From Fibrobacterota bacterium (GTDB lineage Bacteria > Fibrobacterota > Fibrobacteria > UBA11236), in contig JAQBPO010000076.1 in NCBI GenBank assembly GCA_028287465.1, forward strand, positions 62,001-126,000: a stretch of 64,000 nt of DNA, given 5' to 3'. The translations under genes were made by a program, and so were the position numbers. Below, piece after piece: positions 34,270 through 42,686 of this stretch. The notes beneath the pieces were generated by a model. The model was not told the DNA's origin. It saw only the letters and a program-made list of their open reading frames with translations, and searched no databases. Each line of letters opens with the position of its first letter. Within the stretch, counting starts at the first letter, position 1.

Positions 34270-35046
34270 ATGCGGCAATCGGAACGGCAACAGCGCGGCT
34301 CGGCCGAAGTTCTGGAGCAAGGGGACATCTTTTTCTTCTACCGTCCCAAGGCCGACGAGGACGTTCCCGGAAGCGGGGAGGATCTGGAACGGTTCTTCCT
34401 GATCCTGCATCCCCATCATGAACCGCTTTTCAGGTTGCTGACCTTGGGCAAGAAGCGCCTGCCCCCGGTCGGGAAAAAAGGCGTGATGGGCAAAGGCGGG
34501 GAACGCTTCTGGGGCCTGGTCGACCGGGTTTTCGGAGACCCGGACGAGGTGCGCAGGGCCCTGGCGGAAGAGCGCTACGCCACCCGTACGCGCGGCATCC
34601 GCACCCGGCCCGCTGCCCGGCCCGCCGGTGAAGGCGTGTACGCCATCGCCCGCCATGGCGATCATGTCCACCTGGCCTATGCCCTTGAGCTGCCGAACCG
34701 ATCGGGACCGGTGCAAAAGGACTTGGGCATCGGGGAAGAGGCCAGTTACATCCTCAACGTCAAGAACCCCGACGCCATCGACCGGCCCGAAAAGCCCCGC
34801 CTTCCCAAGCGCTTGCAGGACCGGTTCCGGGGCCGAAAATTCCTTCCCGCGGATCCCGTCGCCTTCCTGGACCATGAGCGGTCGGAGTTGCTTTTCATCG
34901 CCGTGCGGCGGACCGTGGAGAAGGAGTTGGGGATCGAATTCCAACGCCAGGAAGAGACCCGGCGGAGCGCCGAAATGTTCCGCGACCTGAAGGTCCAGCG
35001 CCTGGACACGCCGGTGCAGCCGCTGTTCGAAGGCGAGTGGGCTTGA
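34270..35046 (+). CDS. Conserved protein of unknown function linked to McrBC
   Basis: The 258-residue product begins with EQGDIFFFYRPKADED, then RFFLILHPHHEPLFRLLTLGKKRLP. It belongs to a family I recognise only as conserved and uncharacterised (a short GDIFFFYRPK opening with an RFFLIL strand). It has no signal peptide. A strong GGGGGG ribosome-binding site precedes the ATG, 48 bases after the McrC stop codon, so the three genes are probably one operon. A role in the restriction locus is inference from position alone. Confidence 0.75.
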   Translation: MRQSERQQRGSAEVLEQGDIFFFYRPKADEDVPGSGEDLERFFLILHPHHEPLFRLLTLGKKRLPPVGKKGVMGKGGERFWGLVDRVFGDPDEVRRALAEERYATRTRGIRTRPAARPAGEGVYAIARHGDHVHLAYALELPNRSGPVQKDLGIGEEASYILNVKNPDAIDRPEKPRLPKRLQDRFRGRKFLPADPVAFLDHERSELLFIAVRRTVEKELGIEFQRQEETRRSAEMFRDLKVQRLDTPVQPLFEGEWA

Positions 35047-35084
35047 CCGCCCGCATCGCGCCGCCTTATCCCCTTATCGGCCCA

Positions 35085-35342
35085 TCAGTATAAAAAAGGG
35101 ATGAGCTTCTTCACGCGGGCCTTATACTCCGCGTATCCCGGGAACCGGGCCGACAGCCATTTCTCCTCCGCCTTCGATTTGCGATCGAGGAAAACGAAAA
35201 CGCCAACCGCCAGGATGATGCGCGCGACATCGCCCTCCCATAGGGCGTACCCCATGGCCAAGGCGCTCAAGCCGGAATAGGTGGGATTGCGCACCCAGGC
35301 TCTTCCCCGACCTCTTTCCGAATCGGTCTTTTCCCGCCTCAT
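35085..35342 (-). pseudogene. Truncated isoprenylcysteine methyltransferase-like (ICMT) remnant
   Basis: The 85-residue frame matches only the C-terminal part of the ICMT/phospholipid methyltransferase family: VRNPTYSG, a hydrophobic helix, then EEKWLSARFPGYAEYKARVKKLIPF. Family members normally have one or more further helices before this part, and none is visible upstream on this strand in any frame that continues well. It is therefore probably a decayed copy, although a minimal working protein cannot be ruled out. It lies between the McrBC locus and the sigma operon. Confidence 0.6.
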
Positions 35343-35447
35343 TCCCGCTGCGACGGCTCCGGTTCGCCTGTCCGGGCGGGGAAATAGGTAATTCCCCTGT
35401 TTTCTAGTTTTACCAGGGTAAGGGGTCCGCGGAAAGTCTCCCGCCCT

Positions 35448-35475
35448 TGTCCAAATCCCCCATTCCCCGTTCGTC
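35448..35475 (+). promoter_or_regulatory. Possible ECF42-type promoter of the DGPF/sigma operon
   Basis: TGTCCA (35448-35453) is one base off the TGTCGA reported as the -35 motif for ECF42 sigma factors, and CGTC follows after 18 bases. The DGPF gene starts 60 bases downstream. Self-activation would fit the family, but this single-site match is weak. Confidence 0.28.
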
Positions 35476-35535
35476 ATTGGGCAGGCGGAAAGCCTACCGG
35501 GCCGGTCCCGGTTCCAAACCCTATAAGGAGACCTT

Positions 35536-35898
35536 ATGAAAGAGTATATGTTCCTGTTCCACGGCCCCCGCGAACCCATGTCCATCCTGAAGTCCCCGGA
35601 GAAGATGCAAGCGCATATGCAGAAATGGGCGGCCTGGATGGGCGACCTGGGCCAGAAAGGCAAGCTCGTCTCGGCCCAGCCCTTGGAAGCGGCCTCGGGA
35701 AAGCAGATCCACTCCGGCAAGCAGGCCATCACCGATGGGCCCTTCATGGAGGGCAAGGACCTGATCGTGGGCGGCTATCTCATCTGCAAGGCGGAAAGCT
35801 ATGACGAGGCCGTCTCCCTCGCCAAGGGCTGTCCCATCCTCAGCGAGTTCGACAATGCCGTGGTCGAAGTGCGCGTCGTCCAAGAAATGAAGCCGTGA
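35536..35898 (+). CDS. YCII/DGPF-domain protein
   Basis: The 120-residue product is a YCII-type alpha/beta protein with ITDGPFMEGKD, the DGPF signature, at about residues 65-75. It starts MKEYMFLFHG, as these proteins do. DGPF proteins are the usual companions and targets of ECF42 sigma factors; their biochemical role is not known. AAGGAG lies seven bases before the ATG. The stop codon overlaps the GTG start of the sigma gene. Confidence 0.9.
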   Translation: MKEYMFLFHGPREPMSILKSPEKMQAHMQKWAAWMGDLGQKGKLVSAQPLEAASGKQIHSGKQAITDGPFMEGKDLIVGGYLICKAESYDEAVSLAKGCPILSEFDNAVVEVRVVQEMKP

Positions 35899-37217
35899 TC
35901 GACGGGCCGGGAGAACGCGATGCCGGTAAGGGTCCCCCTCCCGGGGGCGCCCCCCTGGCCGCGCATTTCTTCCGCCATGAGTCGGGAAGGCTGGTCGCCC
36001 TGTTGACCCGCATCCTCGGCACCGAGAACCTGGAAATCGCGGAAGACGCCGTCCAGGAAACCCTCATCCAGGCGATGGAGACATGGAAGCTGGCGGGTCC
36101 TCCCGAGAACCCGCCGGCCTGGCTTTTCCGCGTGGCCAAGAACAAGGCCATCGACGTGATCCGCCGGCAGCGGCATTCCGTCCGTTTCGACTTCAGCGAC
36201 GGGGACCGCATCCTCCTCAACTCCGAATACACCCTGGCCACGACCATGGAAACCCTCTGGAACAAGAGCTCGATCGAAGACGATATGCTGGGGATGATGT
36301 TCGCCTGCTGCCATCCCGGCCTCAACGGAGAGAGCCAGATTTCCCTGGTGCTCAAGACCCTGTGCGGATTCAGCACGGCCGAAATCGCCCAGGCCTTCCT
36401 CGCTTCCGAAGACACCGTGAGCAAGCGCTTGTTCCGCGCCAAGGAGTTCTTCCGCAAGGAACGGATCCGACCGGGCATCCCTCCCGATGCCGAACTGAAA
36501 GAGCGGCTGGGGGTGGTGCTCAACTCCGTCTACCTGCTTTTCAACGAAGGCTACCGCTCCACCCACGATGAGAACCCCATCCGCACCGACCTCATGGGAG
36601 AGGCGCTCCTGCTCGGGAGGTTGCTGGCCGAAAATCCCCACACCGCGGAGCCGCGGGTATTCGCGCTCATGGCCCTCATGTGCTTCCACGCCTCGCGCAG
36701 CGACAGCCGCGTGACCTCCGAAGGCGGGCTGGTGCTCCTCCCCCAACAGGACCGCGGATTGTGGGATGAACGGCTCATCACGGAAGGTTGCGCCTACCTG
36801 GATCGGGCGTCCACCGGCGAGGCGATGACGTCCTATCACCTTGAAGCGGCGATCGCCTACGAGCATTGCAGGGCCGAATCCTTCGCCGCCACCGACTGGG
36901 CGCGCATCCTGCACTACTACCAGTGGCTATGCCGCATCGCCCCGGGCCCCATGGCCGAACTGAACCGCATCATAGTGGTCATGCAGGTATCGGGCCCGGC
37001 CGAGGCCCTGCGGGAACTCGAAGGCCTATCGGACATGAAGGGCGACCCGAAAGGCATGCAAGGCCGATGCCTGTACCACTCCCTGCTCGGGGAGATCCAT
37101 GCGCGGCTGGGCGATTCGGAACGGGCCCGGGCTGGATTCGAAACCGCAGCGGGCCTTACGCAAAACGAGGCCGAGCGGAAGGTGCTGCGGGACAAGGCGG
37201 AGCGGCTGGGAAGATAG
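35895..37217 (+). CDS. ECF42-type RNA polymerase sigma factor with C-terminal TPR-like extension
   Basis: The 440-residue product has an N-terminal sigma-2/sigma-4 pair (GTENLEIAEDAVQETLIQAMETWK and AFLASEDTVSKRLFRAKEFFRKE) followed by a 250-residue extension with helices such as PRVFALMALMCFHASRSDSR and YHLEAAIAYEHC. That extension, and the DGPF partner four bases upstream, are the marks of the ECF42 group, which lacks an anti-sigma factor and is controlled through the extension. The start is the GTG at 35895 (GTGA overlap). Its regulon outside this pair is unknown. Confidence 0.88.
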   Translation: MIDGPGERDAGKGPPPGGAPLAAHFFRHESGRLVALLTRILGTENLEIAEDAVQETLIQAMETWKLAGPPENPPAWLFRVAKNKAIDVIRRQRHSVRFDFSDGDRILLNSEYTLATTMETLWNKSSIEDDMLGMMFACCHPGLNGESQISLVLKTLCGFSTAEIAQAFLASEDTVSKRLFRAKEFFRKERIRPGIPPDAELKERLGVVLNSVYLLFNEGYRSTHDENPIRTDLMGEALLLGRLLAENPHTAEPRVFALMALMCFHASRSDSRVTSEGGLVLLPQQDRGLWDERLITEGCAYLDRASTGEAMTSYHLEAAIAYEHCRAESFAATDWARILHYYQWLCRIAPGPMAELNRIIVVMQVSGPAEALRELEGLSDMKGDPKGMQGRCLYHSLLGEIHARLGDSERARAGFETAAGLTQNEAERKVLRDKAERLGR

Positions 37218-37316
37218 CCGCGGTCGGGCTTCCTGATGGGCAATGGCGGGAAATGGCGGCGATGGGGAAACGGTGGAGCGCGTCCGTGTCGTAGCGCCGG
37301 GTTTCCCTGCGGCTCC

Positions 37317-38765
37317 CTATCGAACCAGCGGAATCAACAGCACCACGCCTTCGCCGGATCCCGGAACGCTTCCGGCCCCCGGAGGCAGAGTAACGCCATA
37401 GTTACCATCCGGAGAAACCACCCCGAGCCGCCTCCCCTGCGGGCTCACGGCCTCGAAACGGCCCTTGCTGCCCGGAGGCAAGGCTACGCGTCCGTCCCGG
37501 GCATAAGCGATTAGCGCCTTACCGCGGGAGGAGGCCGCCGAGGCGCCGATGGGCGCGCCGCCGATACCGGTGGTGGCTTGCGGCATCAACTGCGCGTGCG
37601 TGAGCTTGTAGATGGTTCCCGCATCGTAGGTCACCATGTAGATGTTGTTCATCGCGTCCAGGGTGAAATAGATGGGGTTGGAGGGCGCGGCGCCCATGTC
37701 CTTGAATGAGGCGGCCGGACCCGCGCCGGCGGATTTCTTGAAGGCCATCAGGCGACCGAGCGTATAGTCCCCGAAAAGGTAGACGCCGTAGAAGGGCGAG
37801 GCGGAATCGCCCCGGTAGACCTGTCCGCCGATGAGGCATTTCACGATGGCCGGGTTCGCGCCGTAGCCGATCGGGTCAAGGATGCCGGCGTTGTCGCAAT
37901 TGGCCCCGGGCAGGCAAAAGGACCCTTCCTTCAGGCTCCAACCGAAGTTGCCGCCCTTCTGCGCGATGTCGATCTCGTCGAACTTGGTCCAGCCGATGTC
38001 GCCGATGTACATCTCCTTGGTCGCGCGATCGAGGGCCAGCCGGTACGGATTGCGAAGGCCGTAGGAATAGATCTCGCGCTTGACGCCAGGGTCCGCATCC
38101 GTCACGAACGGATTGTCCGCGGGGATCGCGTAGGGCAGGCCGGCGTCCCTTTTGTCCACGTCGATGCGCAGCAGCTTGCCCAGGAATACGGAGCGGTTCT
38201 GCCCGTTCTTATGCGCGTCCGGGGTGATTTGATCCCAGCCGCCGTCGCCGAAGCCGATGTAGAGGTATCCGTCCGGGCCGAAGATGGGCGGGCCGCCGTT
38301 ATGATCGCTGAACTCCTCGGGCTCGTTGACGGTGAGCAGGCGGCGCCCCGGGGTACCCGAATCGCGCAGGTTGTCGGCCGCGGCGATGCGCTCGTCGAGG
38401 AAGTTCTGGCGCGGAGGCCGCTGCGCGCCCCCGTACCTCACGTAATACTTGTGGTTGTTCGCGTAGTCGGGATGGAAGGCCAATCCCGTAAGGCCCATGT
38501 CGGCCTCGGCGGCGTTTCCCTTCACCGTGCCGAAGAGGCTCTTGGCATAACCGTTGGGCCCCGGCGACAGCACGTAGATATTGCCGGATCCCATTTCGGT
38601 GACGATGAAAAAACCGGGCTTGCCGGGGATCTCTTCCATCAGCCCCGGATGGACGAAGCGGTTGGCTCCATCGGTGCCGAAGACGGGCGCGTAGGTAATG
38701 CCGCCGGGGATTTGCGCCAGGACGGCGGGCGCGAAAATCAGGGCGGATAGGATGAAACCCCTCAT
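37317..38765 (-). CDS. Second secreted PQQ-dependent sugar dehydrogenase-like protein
   Basis: The 482-residue product has a signal peptide and a glucose/sorbosone dehydrogenase-type propeller: MGLTGLAFHPDYANNHKYY, the SDHNGGPPIFGPDGYLYIGFGDGG strand and YSYGLRNPYRLALD. It ends in a short C-terminal domain (EAVSPQGRRLGVVSPDG). It is a paralogue of the protein at 19034-20461 with the same fold order but clearly diverged. Its start overlaps the stop of the upstream gene (ATGA), so it is translated together with the DUF6259-like protein. Substrate is not known. Confidence 0.87.
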   Translation of the reverse strand: MRGFILSALIFAPAVLAQIPGGITYAPVFGTDGANRFVHPGLMEEIPGKPGFFIVTEMGSGNIYVLSPGPNGYAKSLFGTVKGNAAEADMGLTGLAFHPDYANNHKYYVRYGGAQRPPRQNFLDERIAAADNLRDSGTPGRRLLTVNEPEEFSDHNGGPPIFGPDGYLYIGFGDGGWDQITPDAHKNGQNRSVFLGKLLRIDVDKRDAGLPYAIPADNPFVTDADPGVKREIYSYGLRNPYRLALDRATKEMYIGDIGWTKFDEIDIAQKGGNFGWSLKEGSFCLPGANCDNAGILDPIGYGANPAIVKCLIGGQVYRGDSASPFYGVYLFGDYTLGRLMAFKKSAGAGPAASFKDMGAAPSNPIYFTLDAMNNIYMVTYDAGTIYKLTHAQLMPQATTGIGGAPIGASAASSRGKALIAYARDGRVALPPGSKGRFEAVSPQGRRLGVVSPDGNYGVTLPPGAGSVPGSGEGVVLLIPLVR

Positions 38766-41299
38766 CGGCCGCGAGCCTGGGCCGGCGACGGCGCCTGCAC
38801 GGCCCTTCCCCTTCCCGCGAGGATTTTCCGGACGCTCGTTCCCGCCTTGCTCTCGACTTTCATGAAATACGTGCCTCGCGGAAGCCCAATGGCCCGGCTG
38901 CCGAGCCGGGAGACCGCGTCCTTCCCGAGGTTTGCCGGGTTCGAGGGGTTAGCGGAAGCGCTTTGGTAATCGAGCACGATTTTCCCGAAGCCGTCATAAA
39001 CGGTGATGTGCGCCGGAAGGCCATCGTCGTTCAGGGTTGGCTTTCCGGGAATGCCCGATGCCACCTGATCGCTCACCAGACGGTAATACCCGCCGGGGCC
39101 TCCATTGAGGTTTTCCGCGGCCGTGAACGTTACGGTCTGGCCATTCTTGGTGAACGGGACATCGCCGATCGGCGCATCGCCCAGGGAATAGGATTTCATC
39201 GTGTACGTCTTCCACTCCGGCGGAAGCGTCAAAGTGATCGGCGTTGCCGCGCCTTTCGGATGGAAAAGCTTGATGGAGGTCGAGTCCCGGACCATGGCGA
39301 TATAGTGATCGCCCGCGGAAAGCGGGGATCCGTTGAAAGCGGTGAAAACGCCCGCCACGGCCGAACCATTATTCGATATCGTAGCGACGCCGTTGGCGGA
39401 AATCGTATGGCCGTTGACGGCATAGGGCTGATTGTTCCAACTCGAATAGGTCGTGAACGTCCTGAATGAGGTTTTGAAGATGCCGTTCCCGAGCGCTTGG
39501 TAATCCGTGATCAGTTCATCGGCATACCGCGAAAGGACGTGCTTTTGGAACACACCCGCGACCTTTATCCAGGGATTGTCTTCGATGTGCAGGCCGTCCT
39601 TCGGGAAATCCTCCGGCGCCGGCGAGGTCGGCGAGGCCTCAGAGATGAAAAGCGTACTGCTCAATTGGAAGCCAAGGGCGAGATTCCAACGCACCATCGC
39701 CTTGCTGTGGGTCCATCCGATCTGCGAAAGGCCGTGCTGGTAGGTCAGCACCTTATCGCGCAGCATTACGCCCCACATGGGGAAAAAGGTCGCGTAGGGA
39801 GTCACGACCGACGGCCAACGGACATCCCAATCGTACATGGAACCGAAGAACGTCGCCAGGTATTGCGCCTGCACGTCGATGCCGCATTCGGTGCCCAGGT
39901 TATAGGCTTTGCCCGCGGCCAGGTTCTTCTGCACGCCGTTGAAATGCGCGGTCGAGGCCATCGAGTGGACGCCCCATTGGTCTTCCAGCAGCCCATCCAG
40001 GCCGACGTTCCCGCACAACAGGTCCCGCTCCTTCATCGTCCGCTCCAGGACGAAAGGATGGTCCGGAACAACGGTGATCCCGGCGGTTCCGTTGTAGGTT
40101 TCGGGCCTGCTCGTGAGACTGGCCAAGGTCGTTCCCGCGGGAAGGTTCTTGAGCGTCGGGGAATTCACGTCCCACCACGAGAAATTCACGTAAGGGTAGA
40201 CGAGGCTCCCTTTCTGGTGGGCATAGGCGACCATGTCCTTCATCTGCTCCGTCGTCCCGAAGAGCGGGTTGGGAGGAAGGAAGTCGGGATACAGTTCATC
40301 GTGCTTGGCGTTCTGGAAGGTCACCGGAATCAGGATTCCCGGGAGCGGCAACTTGTCGATGACGCCGGCCTTGGATACGGCGAAGGACATGTTCACCGCG
40401 GGCATGTTCCACTTGTAGGCGACCCCGCCGAAGAATCGGTCCTTTTTGACGCCCAGCTTTTCCGAGAGGCTGGGGAATTTGTCGAAGCCGTTGTCGGTGC
40501 GGTAGGCCATTCCGGACTTGATGTAGGTTTCCCCGATGCGGATGGCCATCGGCGGGAAAATCCGGGTCTGCCCGGGAGCCACGGAGCAGGCGAACCGATG
40601 CTGCATGGTGGCGACCGTTCCGGTTCCGGGGTCCACGTATCCGATCATGGCCATTTCGAGATTCTTGTCCTTACCCTTGGAGTAGAGGGCCAGGGAGCCA
40701 TTGGTGGTCTGGACCGCGAGGAAATCGGAGGAGATGTGCCCGGGGTAGATTTCCGCGAAGGACTTGCGCGTGGTGAAAAAGGGCTTCGAAATGGTGATGC
40801 CGGGGTCGCGCGGGAAAAAAGCGTCCTTGACCTCGTTGACGTCGATGAGCAGGTCGGAGGGGAAGCTGAAGGTATCGATGACCGCGGCGCGCGTATTCGT
40901 CACCTGGGCGGCGAGCTCGATCCACTCCGCGTCCGATGCCGTCACGTTGACGTCGACCGTCATGGCGCCCGTATACTTGAAGGTCAAGGAGTTGGTGGCC
41001 GCCTGCCAGGCATAGGTCATGGCGCAACTCTTCGATTGGATGAATTCGGTAGGCGAACCTCCGGCCCTGGAAAACCAGAGCAGGCTGCCCCGGTCGCCAT
41101 AGGTCACCTTCCCGTTGGTCGACTTGTCGATGATCCAGGCGATGCCGCCGTTGGTTTTGTCGAACGCGATCTGGTATTTGGCGGCGTCGATGGTGAGTTG
41201 CGCGGCGCCGTCGGTGAATTGCAATGCCGAAACCTTGCCGCCGCTCGCGAATATCGCAAGCAGGCCGATCCGCAGAATCTTGTTCAAGGTGCGTGCCAT
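38762..41299 (-). CDS. Secreted DUF6259-like putative glycoside hydrolase
   Basis: The 845-residue product has a signal peptide, an N-terminal beta-sandwich (QFTDGAAQLTIDAAKYQIAFDKTNGGI), a middle part that looks like a TIM barrel (SLVYPYVNFSWWDVNSP, LDGLLEDQWGVHS, NLGTECGIDVQ) and a C-terminal beta region that ends in a sorting-like tail (HITVYDGFGKIVLDY, GTYFMKVESKAG). The layout resembles DUF6259 proteins, a poorly characterised glycoside hydrolase-like group. No catalytic pair can be named with certainty; the ED in LLEDQWG and the TEC in NLGTEC are candidates. It is the first gene of a two-gene operon. Confidence 0.7.
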   Translation of the reverse strand: MARTLNKILRIGLLAIFASGGKVSALQFTDGAAQLTIDAAKYQIAFDKTNGGIAWIIDKSTNGKVTYGDRGSLLWFSRAGGSPTEFIQSKSCAMTYAWQAATNSLTFKYTGAMTVDVNVTASDAEWIELAAQVTNTRAAVIDTFSFPSDLLIDVNEVKDAFFPRDPGITISKPFFTTRKSFAEIYPGHISSDFLAVQTTNGSLALYSKGKDKNLEMAMIGYVDPGTGTVATMQHRFACSVAPGQTRIFPPMAIRIGETYIKSGMAYRTDNGFDKFPSLSEKLGVKKDRFFGGVAYKWNMPAVNMSFAVSKAGVIDKLPLPGILIPVTFQNAKHDELYPDFLPPNPLFGTTEQMKDMVAYAHQKGSLVYPYVNFSWWDVNSPTLKNLPAGTTLASLTSRPETYNGTAGITVVPDHPFVLERTMKERDLLCGNVGLDGLLEDQWGVHSMASTAHFNGVQKNLAAGKAYNLGTECGIDVQAQYLATFFGSMYDWDVRWPSVVTPYATFFPMWGVMLRDKVLTYQHGLSQIGWTHSKAMVRWNLALGFQLSSTLFISEASPTSPAPEDFPKDGLHIEDNPWIKVAGVFQKHVLSRYADELITDYQALGNGIFKTSFRTFTTYSSWNNQPYAVNGHTISANGVATISNNGSAVAGVFTAFNGSPLSAGDHYIAMVRDSTSIKLFHPKGAATPITLTLPPEWKTYTMKSYSLGDAPIGDVPFTKNGQTVTFTAAENLNGGPGGYYRLVSDQVASGIPGKPTLNDDGLPAHITVYDGFGKIVLDYQSASANPSNPANLGKDAVSRLGSRAIGLPRGTYFMKVESKAGTSVRKILAGRGRAVQAPSPAQARGR

Positions 41300-41543
41300 T
41301 TTGGTGGGTCTCCGGATGCCGGTATCAAATTGATACGGGCCCTATCCGGGAAACATATCTCCAATGGGGGCCAACCACGCGGCGGAGGCCCAAGAACCGT
41401 TCTCTAAGCAGTGAACGAAAGGCCATGCACGCGGCGTCGGAGCGATTTCCTTCCCCGCCTTTTGGCGGCTGCGGGGCCGGATTCCACCGGAATCCGGCGC
41501 AAATCGCCGCGACTTGGCCTTACCTGCGGATTAGATTACCTGC

Positions 41544-42641
41544 ATGTCCAATCGTTTTCCGGCCCATCGCCCGGGCCACCGCCTTTCCGTGCCCTGCTTG
41601 GCCGCCCTTCTATTCCTCGCGGCCGCCCGGGTAGAGGCCGCAACGGCGGACTCCTCCCGCATCTACTGGCTCGATCTGCGCTCCAACGGCGCGGTGATGA
41701 CCGCGGCCGCCGATGGCTCCAATCCCAAGGCCTTAATCACCGGGCAGGGACTCAAAGGCCCGGACGGCGTGGCCGTCGACGCCCCTCACGGCAAGATCTA
41801 CTGGACCAACATGAACGAAGGCACCGATCAGGGCAGCCTGCAGCGGGCCGATCTCGACGGATCGCATGTCGAGTACGTCATCAAGCCCGGGGGCGCGCAT
41901 ACGCCCAAGCAGCTTCAGATCGATCCGGTCCATGGCCGCCTGTACTGGTGCAACCGCGACGGTTTCACCCTGGCCCGGTCCCGGCTCGACGGAACGGAAC
42001 CGGAGATCCTCGTCACCGGGCTGCAGAATCCGGTGGGCATGGCGCTGGACGTGGGCAAGGGGCTGTTCTATTTCAGCGACAAGAACGCGCAGACCATCCA
42101 GCGCGCATCGATGGACGGGGCCCCGGGGAGCCTCACCGGCCGCAAGGATATCGAGATCCTGTTCTCCGGGCTGACGCGCCCCATCGACCTGGCGCTGGAC
42201 TTGGGGCAAGGGAAGATCTATTGGACCGATCGCGACGAGGGCACCGTGCATCGCGCGCCCATCGGGATTCCCGCGGGCAAGACAGCGGCGGACCGCGGCG
42301 ATATCGAGACTTTGGCGCGCGGGCTGAATACCCCGATCGGAATGGCATTGGACCTGAAGGCCGGGAAGATGTATTGGACCGAAGGCGGCAACGGCGCGGT
42401 GGGCCGGGCGAACCTGGACGGATCCGGGAAGGAAATCCTGGTGCCGGGCAGGACGGGATCATTCGGGACCGGCATTACCTTGGTGGCGGTGGGGGAAAAC
42501 GTGACGGCGATGGCGCCACCGAGAAACGCTCGGGATTACCTCACCGGCGGCGGGCCTGGACGGATAACGGCGCGGCCGTCATGGGATGCCTTGGGCCTTC
42601 CCTTGCGCGCGGCGGCCCCCAGAATCCTATTCTCAAAATAG
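41544..42641 (+). CDS. Secreted YWTD-type beta-propeller protein
   Basis: The 365-residue product has a signal peptide and a six-bladed propeller of the LDL-receptor class B (YWTD) kind. The repeats read RIYWLDLRSNGAVMTAAADGS, then KIYWTNMNEG, RLYWCNRDG, LFYFSDKNA, KIYWTDRDEG and KMYWTEGGNG, about 50 residues apart. Bacterial YWTD propellers are thought to bind proteins or act as scaffolds. A TAGATT element ends six bases before the ATG and there is no Shine-Dalgarno sequence, so the transcript may be leaderless. It is divergent from the DUF6259-like gene. Confidence 0.85.
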   Translation: MSNRFPAHRPGHRLSVPCLAALLFLAAARVEAATADSSRIYWLDLRSNGAVMTAAADGSNPKALITGQGLKGPDGVAVDAPHGKIYWTNMNEGTDQGSLQRADLDGSHVEYVIKPGGAHTPKQLQIDPVHGRLYWCNRDGFTLARSRLDGTEPEILVTGLQNPVGMALDVGKGLFYFSDKNAQTIQRASMDGAPGSLTGRKDIEILFSGLTRPIDLALDLGQGKIYWTDRDEGTVHRAPIGIPAGKTAADRGDIETLARGLNTPIGMALDLKAGKMYWTEGGNGAVGRANLDGSGKEILVPGRTGSFGTGITLVAVGENVTAMAPPRNARDYLTGGGPGRITARPSWDALGLPLRAAAPRILFSK

Positions 42642-42686
42642 ATAGGCCTCGGCGTCGGATCTCGGGCGCGGGCGGACCGACCGGAC

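Noticed and set aside
39497-41407. A 636-codon plus-strand open frame
   Set aside because: Shadow of the DUF6259-like gene; composition is arginine- and glycine-rich with no domain pattern.
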